Translations under genes and position numbers: made by a program | Shown: positions 1-5,438 of the stretch, piece after piece | How the letters are laid out: every line of letters starts with the position of its first letter | Numbering within the stretch: the stretch's first letter is position 1 | Notes under the pieces: generated by a model | Told to the model about the DNA's origin: nothing | Databases searched by the model: none | Seen by the model: the letters and a program-made list of their open reading frames with translations, nothing else | Source: an uncultured Bacilli bacterium | GTDB lineage: Bacteria > Bacillota_I > Bacilli_A > RF39 > UBA660 | Direction: 5' to 3' | Length of the DNA stretch: 19,267 bases | Assembly (NCBI GenBank): GCA_944363805.1 | Contig: CALVVH010000023.1 | Span: 1 to 19,267, forward strand

Positions 1-1
1 A

Positions 2-30
2 TTGCAAAATTTAATTAGATATTTTATACT
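2..30 (+). promoter_or_regulatory. Promoter of the DGR target gene
   Basis: A TTGCAA -35 box (2-7) and a TATACT -10 box (25-30) are separated by exactly 17 bp. This predicts a transcript start near 37 and a short leader carrying the AAGGAG ribosome site (about 42-47) of the gene starting at 58. The variable gene therefore appears to have its own promoter. Confidence 0.55.
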
Positions 31-57
31 TAAAATAGCGAAGGAGAAGATGAAGTT

Positions 58-1509
58 ATGAATAAGACAAATGAAAAAAAGGTACTAATATTTTCAACGA
101 TAGCAGTTGTGTTATTAATAATAGTTATGGTGGGAGCAACATATGCCTTCTTTACAGCTCAAGGAGGAGCTAGTGCTAATACCAATGTCAATGTCCAAAC
201 TAATACTACTGATAGTTTGTCATTTAGTGTAGGTAATGCTATAAGTATTACTGCTAATCAACAAAACTTTGCGCAAGGCTTAGGTAACCAAGCCGGTAGT
301 ACCACGGCAAGTGCGACATTGACGGCGAATAATGCGACGAATACTGCCACAAGAAATTATTATTTGTATTTAAATATAACAAGTAATGATTTTACTTATA
401 CAACAGATGAAGAAACAGCAGAATTAATATTAACAATAGAAGATCCAGATGGAACAGAATTACAAACACTTGGAAGTTATGAATACACATCAGTAGGAGA
501 AGTATCCGGATTTGATATAACAACAGCAAATGGCTTAATAACAATAGTGGATAATTATGAAATAACTTCAACAGGTACAGTAACCCAAGAATGGAATATA
601 ACAGTAACATTTGTTAATTTAGATAGTGACCAAGAAGAAAATACAAATAAAACATTTGAAGCAACATTGATAATCCAAGAAGACTCATATGAGGAAGAAG
701 TAACAACATTAGGAAATTTTGCAAATTATATAACAACGCAAGTTTATACAGGAACAGATGGTGAAAATGGCCTTTACTATCACGATGCTGATTTAGCAAA
801 TGGAGCACAAGATAATAGTTACAGATATAGTGGAGCAAATCCAAATAACTATGTATGCTTTGGAGCCACAGGAGCAGATTGCCAAAATGAAGATAACCAA
901 TATAGAATAATCGGAGTATTTAATAATCAAGTAAAACTAATTAAAGCAACAAACTATGGAAATTATGCTTGGAATGCTGGTGTTAATACTTGGGATGAAA
1001 GTACCAAACCGGATATATACACAACACTAAATACAACATATTATAATACACTAGAAAGTGAATGGCAAAATCTAATAGCAGAGTCTACATGGCAAGTAGG
1101 AGGAATGGTATTTAGTAATACAAATACAGCCAAACAATATTATGATGTAGAAGTAGGAACAGGACAAAGTGGGTATGAAGAAACAATGAAAATAGGCTTA
1201 ATGTATGTATCAGATTATGGATATGGAGCAAGTCCAGAAAAATGGACAACAGCATTAGCATATCCTGATGGCGAAAACTATGGAACAGATAATTGGCTAT
1301 ATTTAGGCAATGATGAATGGTTCATTTCCCGTATTACAGACAATACCGCTTATGCGTTTCGTGTGTTTTCCAGCCGCGGTGGTAGCGTGGCTCGCGGCAA
1401 TGTGAACCCTACATATGCTGTTCGCCCGTCCTTTAGTCTGACATCCACAGCTACAATTTCCAGCGGTACAGGAACAAGTACTGATCCATTTGTTTTGAAT
1501 CTTGGCTAA
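58..1509 (+). CDS. DGR variable target protein: membrane-anchored surface protein with C-terminal C-type-lectin-like variable domain
   Basis: This 483-residue protein is the diversified product of the DGR. A hydrophobic segment at about residues 9-31 ending in GATYAFFTAQ looks like the signal/anchor of TasA/camelysin-like surface proteins. Residues about 35-220 are Thr/Asn/Ser-rich and probably beta-sandwich. Residues about 225-480 (starting near YRIIGVFNNQVKLIKA) form the terminal domain, inferred to be the CLec/formylglycine-enzyme-like fold used by DGR targets. Residues 423-457 are encoded by the VR. Fourteen residues there differ from the template reading, for example N426I, N432Y, N437F, N440R and N451P. 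About 26 invariant residues follow, ending PFVLNLG. The start has an AAGGAG site 10-11 nt upstream; the ATG at 50 is out of frame and stops at once. The ligand is unknown. The anchor suggests display on the outer face of the membrane. The fold is assigned from context and general pattern; the diversification comes directly from the VR/TR comparison. Confidence 0.85.
   Translation: MNKTNEKKVLIFSTIAVVLLIIVMVGATYAFFTAQGGASANTNVNVQTNTTDSLSFSVGNAISITANQQNFAQGLGNQAGSTTASATLTANNATNTATRNYYLYLNITSNDFTYTTDEETAELILTIEDPDGTELQTLGSYEYTSVGEVSGFDITTANGLITIVDNYEITSTGTVTQEWNITVTFVNLDSDQEENTNKTFEATLIIQEDSYEEEVTTLGNFANYITTQVYTGTDGENGLYYHDADLANGAQDNSYRYSGANPNNYVCFGATGADCQNEDNQYRIIGVFNNQVKLIKATNYGNYAWNAGVNTWDESTKPDIYTTLNTTYYNTLESEWQNLIAESTWQVGGMVFSNTNTAKQYYDVEVGTGQSGYEETMKIGLMYVSDYGYGASPEKWTTALAYPDGENYGTDNWLYLGNDEWFISRITDNTAYAFRVFSSRGGSVARGNVNPTYAVRPSFSLTSTATISSGTGTSTDPFVLNLG
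1324..1428 (+). repeat. DGR variable region (VR)
   Basis: This 105-bp, 35-codon segment aligns without gaps to the TR at 1706-1810. Differences are 19 at template A positions (A to C, G or T) and 2 elsewhere (T to G in codon 13, G to A in codon 30). Ten of 13 template AAY codons are altered, giving Ile, Tyr, Phe, Ser, Arg, Ala and Pro. The 3' end, TGCTGTTCGCC, contains no adenine and is identical in both repeats, as expected for the initiation-of-mutagenic-homing end. Similarity stops right after CGCC(C/A)G. The segment is visibly more GC-rich than the surrounding gene. Confidence 0.95.
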
Positions 1510-1515
1510 GCAAAT

Positions 1516-1548
1516 GCTTGTCTACGCGCCGTACGGTGCGAGGCAAGC
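1516..1548 (+). other. GC-rich hairpin downstream of the target gene and VR
   Basis: GCTTGTCT...AGGCAAGC continues inward to GCGCC-GTAC-GGTGC, giving about 14 pairs with one bulged A and two G-U pairs around a GTAC loop. It starts 7 nt after the target stop codon and about 88 nt after the VR. It could be a terminator of the target gene, since ACTTTTTG follows about 8 nt later, or a target-site cruciform of the kind that assists VR recognition in other DGRs. It shares sequence with the hairpin at 1609-1640. Confidence 0.6.
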
Positions 1549-1608
1549 GGGGCATACTTTTTGCTATGAGTGATAAAGGTTGATAAAATAGATTGATGAA
1601 AATTAAAA

Positions 1609-1640
1609 GCCGTGTCTGCACCGTAAGGTGCAGGTGTGGC
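1609..1640 (+). other. 14-bp hairpin with GTAA tetraloop upstream of the TR
   Basis: The arms 1609-1622 and 1627-1640 pair over all 14 positions, with four G-U pairs in RNA, around a GTAA (GNRA-type) loop. No T-run follows, so it is not a classical terminator. It resembles the hairpin at 1516-1548 (both contain TGTCT, then a CCGTA-containing apex, then GGTGC and AGG). It lies 65 nt upstream of the TR and could be part of the template RNA or a copy of the post-VR hairpin. Confidence 0.6.
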
Positions 1641-1705
1641 ATCGCGAAAAATAAATGTCAAATTAAAAAATTTTTGCTTATTTTTATAGGGTAATCTTGT
1701 GATAA

Positions 1706-1810
1706 ATTTCCCGTAATACAGACAATACCGATAATGCGTTTATTGTGAATTCCAACAACGGTGGTAACGTGAATAACGACAATGTGAACAATACGAATGC
1801 TGTTCGCCAG
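1706..1810 (+). repeat. DGR template repeat (TR)
   Basis: This 105-bp non-coding template lies between the target gene and the DGR operon. Read in the VR frame it is loaded with Asn codons: 13 AAT/AAC of 35 codons plus three Asp codons. AAY codons can yield many amino acids but no stop when only adenines mutate. A TAA follows two codons after the repeat. Its RNA would be copied by the reverse transcriptase with adenine-directed errors and the cDNA installed at the VR. I found no convincing promoter just upstream, so it may be read through from the target gene. Confidence 0.94.
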
Positions 1811-1967
1811 AGCCCTTAACAGTTCTAGAGTTATAAGATTAAGGTTTTATAAAGGATGAGGTTAAGGACAAAGATTATCCTTGGGAAACCCCTAAATAAG
1901 AAATATAGATGGAAGTGTATACGTACACTTCCTATACACTATATTAATTTAAGAAAGGATAAGCAAA
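1811..1967 (+). ncRNA. TR-proximal spacer, likely 3' part of the template RNA, with a UACG hairpin
   Basis: There are 157 bp between the TR and the first operon gene and no ORF. In studied DGRs the RNA just 3' of the TR is needed for cDNA priming, and the length here is similar to that spacer. The clearest structure is a perfect 9-bp stem (GGAAGTGTA / TACACTTCC, 1911-1932) capped by TACG, a UNCG-type tetraloop. A weaker AAGGA...TCCTT pairing lies near 1864-1882. An AAAGGA ribosome site precedes the ATG at 1968. The functional role is inferred. Confidence 0.5.
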
Positions 1968-2324
1968 ATGAAGAAATATTTAAAATTATATAAAAATGGT
2001 AAATTTTATAATGCCTTTGGTGATGATGGAATAATTATCCATTATTTACTTGGCTATAAATATCTAGAATATAAAAATTCAGTAGGATTTCCTGTAAGTG
2101 CCTATAACAAAGTTATAGGTAGATTACGTAAGATGGAAATTCCTTTTTTAATATATGATAAGGATATATTAATAGAAAAAGATGATGGAATAAGTAAGAA
2201 ATATAATGAAGTATTAAAGATAGCTTTAAGCAAGTATGATATGGAAAAAAGAGTAAATAGGATAATTGAAAAAATAGATAATTATACAATTCAAGAACTA
2301 GAGGATAAGTTTATAAATGAATGA
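1968..2324 (+). CDS. DGR accessory protein resembling MutS domain I (MSL-type)
   Basis: This 118-residue protein is first in the DGR operon. Residues 10-65 read like the N-terminal mismatch-recognition domain of MutS: GKFYNAFGDDG matches the GDFYExFxxDA region, then LLGY, then VGFPVSAYNKVIGRLRKMEIPFLIY matches the MutS GxPxHAxxxYLxxLxxxGxxVAI segment. The wedge Phe of the MutS F-x-E motif is present (F13), but the Glu is Asn (N15). MutS connector, lever, clamp and ATPase domains are all absent; the rest is a short charged helical tail. MutS-like (MSL) proteins are a reported class of DGR accessory gene. The ORF has an AAAGGA ribosome site and overlaps the next gene by 8 nt. A role in tolerating or detecting TR/VR mismatches is inference. 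Confidence 0.7.
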   Translation: MKKYLKLYKNGKFYNAFGDDGIIIHYLLGYKYLEYKNSVGFPVSAYNKVIGRLRKMEIPFLIYDKDILIEKDDGISKKYNEVLKIALSKYDMEKRVNRIIEKIDNYTIQELEDKFINE

Positions 2325-2655
2325 TAAATTTTTAATAATAAAGTATCTTAAGAAATTTATTATTAGTATAGAAGCTATTATAATGACTTTTCCCAAGAAA
2401 GATATAATAAGTAGGAATATGATATATAATGACTTATTAGAAGTATTAGAACTTATAATAATGGCTAATTATGAAGCAAATAAAGATGTTAAACATAATT
2501 ATCAAATTAAAGCAATTGCTAAAATAAATAAGATAGATTTTTATTTAGAAAGAGCATATAAATTAAAGTATATTAGTGAAAAACAAGTAATAAATAAAAG
2601 TAATGAATTACTTAAAATTAATAAGATGTTATATAAGTGGTGTAGTAATGGATAA
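2317..2655 (+). CDS. avd: Avd-like DGR accessory protein (four-helix bundle)
   Basis: The 112-residue, Lys/Ile/Leu-rich, wholly helical protein matches the Avd/bAvd pattern: a first helix ending at FPKK, then a helix with LLEVLELIIMANYEAN, then a helix with KINKIDFYLERAYKLKYISEKQ, then a terminal helix ending KMLYKWCSNG. Avd forms a positively charged pentamer that binds the reverse transcriptase and template RNA and is required for cDNA synthesis and mutagenic retrohoming in the Bordetella phage DGR. Its ATG lies 8 nt inside the upstream gene, with GAGG about 12 nt before it, and its own end overlaps the reverse transcriptase start by 8 nt. This suggests coupled translation and fixed stoichiometry. 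Length and order (just before the RT) are typical. Confidence 0.85.
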   Translation: MNDKFLIIKYLKKFIISIEAIIMTFPKKDIISRNMIYNDLLEVLELIIMANYEANKDVKHNYQIKAIAKINKIDFYLERAYKLKYISEKQVINKSNELLKINKMLYKWCSNG

Positions 2656-3709
2656 TATAACTATTAGTAATTTATTAAGTATATATGATAAAGAAATAAG
2701 TAAGAATGTTAAGAATAAGAGAAAATTATATAATTTTGATGTAAATAAAATGCAAAATATTAGTAATATTAAAAGAATGTTAGAAAGTGGCAATGTTGGA
2801 CACGATAAATATAATATATTTTTAATATATGAACCTAAGTGTCGATTAGTAATGTCATTAAGTATTAGAGATAAAATAATTAATCATTATGTAACTAAGT
2901 ATATATTAGAAAATAAATTAACTAAGTATTTAGATGATAGAAATGTTGCAACTAGAAAGAATATGGGAACTGATTATGGAATTAGGTTAGTTAAGAAATA
3001 TTTGATTAAGTTAAAAAGTAAATGTAAGAAGTTTTATATACTTAAACTTGATATAAGTAAGTATTTTTATAATATTGATCATAAAGTATTATTAAATATG
3101 TTAGCTGATAAATTAGATAGTAAAGAATATGAATTGATTAAAAGTATCATAGATAGTACTAATAGAGAGTATATTAATGTAAGAATAAATAATATTAAAG
3201 GTAGTAGAGATTTACCATTATATGAATATGGTAAAGGTATTCCAATAGGTAATATGACTAGTCAGTTTTTAGCGATATATTATTTAAGTAAGTTAGATTA
3301 CTATATAATACATAATTTACATTTGAAGTACTATGTAAGGTATATGGATGACTTTGTAATAATGAGTGAAGATAAAAAGTATTTAGAAGAATGTAAGAGG
3401 GTAATTATTGATAAATTAAAAATAGAATATAAGTTAGATATTAATAAGAATAAAAGTAATATAGTTAGTTCTAAAGGTGGATTTAACTTTTTAGGATATG
3501 TATTTAAAGTAACAGATGATAAATTGATTATAACGCTTAGAAAATGTAATAGGGAGAAAATTAAGAAGAAAGTTAGGAAAGTAAGTTATTTAGTAAATAA
3601 TAATAAACTAAGTTATTATAAAGCATTTTGTACTATTATGAATTATAAATATGGATTTAAGTATGTAAATAATCTTAAAGTAAGTAGGATAATAGATAAG
3701 TATTTATGA
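2648..3709 (+). CDS. DGR reverse transcriptase
   Basis: With the ATG at 2648 the protein has 353 residues. An in-frame ATG at 2603 would add 15 residues wholly inside avd, so the later start is preferred; it overlaps avd by 8 nt. Visible motifs are LKLDISKYFYNIDHK with catalytic D135, GIPIGNMTSQ at 197-206 (the DGR form ending SQ, where most group II intron and retroviral enzymes have QGxxxSP), YVRYMDDFVIM with Y232-M233-D234-D235, and GGFNFLGYVFK after it. There is no maturase, endonuclease or RNase H domain, as usual for DGR enzymes. It should copy the TR RNA and misincorporate opposite adenines. The C-terminal thumb region is Lys-rich. The stop overlaps the next start as ATGA. Confidence 0.95.
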   Translation: MDNITISNLLSIYDKEISKNVKNKRKLYNFDVNKMQNISNIKRMLESGNVGHDKYNIFLIYEPKCRLVMSLSIRDKIINHYVTKYILENKLTKYLDDRNVATRKNMGTDYGIRLVKKYLIKLKSKCKKFYILKLDISKYFYNIDHKVLLNMLADKLDSKEYELIKSIIDSTNREYINVRINNIKGSRDLPLYEYGKGIPIGNMTSQFLAIYYLSKLDYYIIHNLHLKYYVRYMDDFVIMSEDKKYLEECKRVIIDKLKIEYKLDINKNKSNIVSSKGGFNFLGYVFKVTDDKLIITLRKCNREKIKKKVRKVSYLVNNNKLSYYKAFCTIMNYKYGFKYVNNLKVSRIIDKYL

Positions 3710-3933
3710 AGAATAAGTATTGGTTTTTTAAAAGAATTTATAAGGATTATGTAATAGTATTTGATAATAATATTAGTTATGGGATAGATAATGATTTAAT
3801 TAAGTATATTAAATGTAAGGATATTAATTATGTTTTAGTGGATAGGAAATGTAATGTTAAAGTAATTAAATGTAGTAATAATAATTATTATAAGTATGTA
3901 ATAAGAGAAAATGTAGTGAAAAAACTTGAATAA
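3706..3933 (+). CDS. Small unrecognised protein coupled to the DGR reverse transcriptase
   Basis: The 75-residue ORF starts in the ATGA that ends the reverse transcriptase, so it is very likely translated by coupling and belongs to the DGR operon. It is basic and aromatic, rich in Lys, Asn and Tyr, with alternating hydrophobic stretches (DYVIVFD, INYVLVDRKCNVKVIKC) suggesting a small beta-rich domain. It has no signal peptide or membrane segment and ends NVVKKLE. I do not recognise the family. Codon and base use match the three genes before it. It could be a nucleic-acid-binding accessory or a detached thumb-like extension; neither is shown by the sequence. No promoter or strong ribosome site of its own is visible. 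Confidence 0.6.
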   Translation: MKNKYWFFKRIYKDYVIVFDNNISYGIDNDLIKYIKCKDINYVLVDRKCNVKVIKCSNNNYYKYVIRENVVKKLE

Positions 3934-3954
3934 ATTTATGTATTTTGATATATT
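3926..3954 (+). promoter_or_regulatory. Promoter of a short RNA downstream of the DGR operon
   Basis: TTGAAT (3926-3931) and TATATT (3949-3954) have a 17-bp spacer. A transcript would start near 3961. No ORF follows before the terminator at 4007-4030. Confidence 0.45.
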
Positions 3955-3960
3955 ATATAT

Positions 3961-4030
3961 GTAAGTGTTACCCATAGTGGTGGGTAGCATCTACTAATTA
4001 CTTAGTGGACACTATTATTAGTGTCTTTTT
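3961..4030 (+). ncRNA. Candidate ~70-nt antisense RNA (type I antitoxin-like)
   Basis: From the predicted start near 3961 to the T-run at 4030 there are about 70 nt without a reading frame. The RNA would fold into an 8-bp hairpin (3967-3974 with 3981-3988; loop TAGTGG) and the terminator hairpin (4008-4025). Its 3' end is complementary to the last codons of the small minus-strand ORF at 4018-4098 and the rest to that ORF's 3' untranslated region. This convergent 3' overlap is the layout of TxpA/RatA-type type I toxin-antitoxin loci. Transcription is predicted, not observed. Confidence 0.42.
4007..4030 (+). terminator. Rho-independent terminator of the DGR operon / small RNA
   Basis: GACACTA (4008-4014) pairs with TAGTGTC (4019-4025) around TTAT, followed directly by TTTTT (4026-4030). 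It ends plus-strand transcripts from the DGR operon or from the promoter at 3926. On the minus strand no T-run follows, so it works in one direction. Confidence 0.75.
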
Positions 4031-4098
4031 CCATTTTTCCCACCATAAAGGACGAGAATAAGTACTATTATTACTTGATAAAATAAATTATCTTTCAT
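4018..4098 (-). CDS. Small hydrophobic peptide, candidate type I toxin
   Basis: This 26-codon ORF is MKDN, then an uninterrupted hydrophobic core (LFYQVIIVLILVLYG), then a basic tail (GKNGKRH), the usual make-up of membrane-acting type I toxins. AAAGGAGAG lies 8-10 nt before the ATG, as strong as any site in the window. A TTGCAT-17-TAAAAT promoter (4201-4229) would make a leader of about 95 nt. The segment 4112-4146 can fold so that TGAAAG, including the first bases of the ribosome site, pairs with an upstream CTTTCA; such self-sequestration is typical of type I toxin mRNAs. A predicted small RNA converges on its 3' end. I recognise no specific toxin family, so function rests on architecture. 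Confidence 0.45.
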   Translation of the reverse strand: MKDNLFYQVIIVLILVLYGGKNGKRH

Positions 4099-4111
4099 TA
4101 ACTTCACTCTC

Positions 4112-4146
4112 CTTTCATCCCGACCTCCCAAGGTACCCCCTGAAAG
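4112..4146 (-). promoter_or_regulatory. Hairpin overlapping the ribosome site of the small peptide gene
   Basis: Read on the minus strand, CTTTCA (4146-4141) pairs with TGAAAG (4117-4112), with an inner ACCT-TGGG-AGGT hairpin. TGAAAG overlaps the AAAGGAGAG ribosome site (4115-4107), so folding would partly block initiation of the ORF starting at 4098. Confidence 0.45.
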
Positions 4147-4200
4147 CGATAATTACTTAAAAAGCAAAGTAGACACTTCCACTACAGATAACGATGATTT

Positions 4201-4229
4201 ATTTTATATACAAAGTAGAATAAATGCAA
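4201..4229 (-). promoter_or_regulatory. Promoter of the small peptide gene
   Basis: On the minus strand, TTGCAT (4229-4224) and TAAAAT (4206-4201) are 17 bp apart, predicting a start near 4194. The only downstream reading frame with a good ribosome site is the 26-codon ORF starting at 4098. Confidence 0.45.
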
Positions 4230-4258
4230 GAAAAAGAGTCCGACAAAGTTCGACATGA

Positions 4259-4287
4259 TGGACAAATACTCGAATAATTGTTATGAT
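4259..4287 (+). promoter_or_regulatory. Promoter of the HD hydrolase / M16 operon
   Basis: TGGACA (4259-4264), a 17-bp spacer and TATGAT (4282-4287) predict transcription from about 4294, right at the GGTGA ribosome site. The leader before the ATG at 4304 is thus very short. An ATG at 4283 lies inside the -10 box and cannot be the start of this transcript's gene. Confidence 0.5.
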
Positions 4288-4303
4288 TAATATGGTGATA
4301 TAT

Positions 4304-5437
4304 ATGTATGATAATATGCTTAATCATAATAAATATTTAAGTAAGTATGCAACTAAAGATAGTGATGCTATATATTTGAGGGATGTAAAGAGTGATTTTA
4401 GAACACCTTTTTTTAGAGATATAGATAGAATTATATATACATTATCATTTACAAGATATAGTGATAAGACACAAGTATTTTCTTTTAAAAATAATGATCA
4501 CTTGACTAAGAGAATGATTCATGTGCAATATGTTAGCAAGATTGCTAGAACTATAGGAAGAGCACTAGCTTTAAATGAAGATTTGATTGAAGCTGCAGGC
4601 CTTGGTCATGACTTAGGTCATACACCATTTGGTCATGTCGGGGAAGAGATATTAAATGAAATAAGCTTAGAATGTAACGAAGGATATTTTAATCATAATA
4701 TTCATAGTGTAAGACTTCTTATGAATATTGAAAACTATGGTAAGGGTAAGGATATAACTTTGCAGACAATGGATGCTATTATGTGTCATAATGGAGAATT
4801 ACCTAAACAAGAATATATTCCTAAAAAGAAGACTAAGGAAGAATTCTTTAAAGAATATGAAGCTAGTTATAAAGATAAGAGTATTATTAAAAAACTAAGA
4901 CCGATGACACTGGAAGGTTGTGTCGTTAGAATTAGTGATTTAATTGCTTACTTGGGAAGAGATATTGAAGATGCTATGCGTCTTAATATAGTAAGTTTTA
5001 ATGATATTCCAGATAATATTAAGAAACATTTGGGAAGTAGTAATAGAGAGATTGTAAATACAATAATTAATGATGTAATAAAAAATAGTTTGGATAAAGA
5101 TTATATTAGACTTAGTGATGAAGTTTATGAAGCTATAGTAGATTTAAAGAAATTTAATAGTGAAAACATTTATGCTAAGGCCTATACAAAAGAAGAAAGA
5201 GAAACTCTTAAAGTGATGCTCAATACCTTATTTAAGTGTTATATTAAGGATTTAGAAAATAATAATAAAGAATCTAATATAATTAAATCGTATTTGAATA
5301 ATATGAGTGAAGAATATAAAAATAATAATAGTAAGATGCGAATAGTAATCGATTATATTGCTGGTATGACTGATGATTATTGTCGATTAGAGTATAATAA
5401 ATATCTAAAAAATGGTAATACTAGTAAGGAGGTGTAA
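4304..5437 (+). CDS. Deoxyguanosinetriphosphate triphosphohydrolase-like HD protein
   Basis: The 377-residue protein belongs to the dGTPase (Dgt) branch of the HD superfamily, which hydrolyses dNTPs to the deoxynucleoside and tripolyphosphate and so helps set dNTP pools. Visible features are DRIIYTLSFTRYSDKTQVF (residues 41-59, matching the family's RxxxSxxxRRLxxKTQVF), H73 as the first metal ligand in a degenerate RLTHSxxVA segment (LTKRMIHVQYVSKIA), and GLGHDLGHTPFGHVGE with H102-D103. SDLIAYLGRDIEDA near residue 205 supplies the later conserved Asp. The start is set at 4304 because GGTGA lies 5 nt upstream and the earlier ATG lies in the -10 box. It leads an operon with two M16 proteins; the next start follows its stop by one base. 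Substrate range is not readable from sequence. Confidence 0.88.
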   Translation: MYDNMLNHNKYLSKYATKDSDAIYLRDVKSDFRTPFFRDIDRIIYTLSFTRYSDKTQVFSFKNNDHLTKRMIHVQYVSKIARTIGRALALNEDLIEAAGLGHDLGHTPFGHVGEEILNEISLECNEGYFNHNIHSVRLLMNIENYGKGKDITLQTMDAIMCHNGELPKQEYIPKKKTKEEFFKEYEASYKDKSIIKKLRPMTLEGCVVRISDLIAYLGRDIEDAMRLNIVSFNDIPDNIKKHLGSSNREIVNTIINDVIKNSLDKDYIRLSDEVYEAIVDLKKFNSENIYAKAYTKEERETLKVMLNTLFKCYIKDLENNNKESNIIKSYLNNMSEEYKNNNSKMRIVIDYIAGMTDDYCRLEYNKYLKNGNTSKEV

Positions 5438-5438
5438 A

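Noticed and set aside
392..1642. Minus-strand open frames at 392-610, 614-844 and 1451-1642.
   Set aside because: They are antisense to the target gene and its hairpin region, low in complexity, and have no ribosome sites or recognisable domains.
1671..1700. A promoter directly upstream of the TR (TTTTTGCTT / TATAGG / TAATCT).
   Set aside because: No pair of boxes has acceptable spacing; I could not support it.
1706..1810. TR as a decayed duplicate of the target gene's 3' end.
   Set aside because: Differences are concentrated at adenines and an RT/Avd operon follows, which fits template function rather than random decay.
4283..4303. ATG at 4283 as start of the dGTPase-like gene.
   Set aside because: It falls inside the TATGAT -10 box and lacks a ribosome site; GGTGA supports the ATG at 4304.
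5412..5438. N-terminal extension of the first M16 protein to 5412.
   Set aside because: It lies in the end of the upstream gene and would include AAGGAGGTG, which clearly serves the ATG at 5439.
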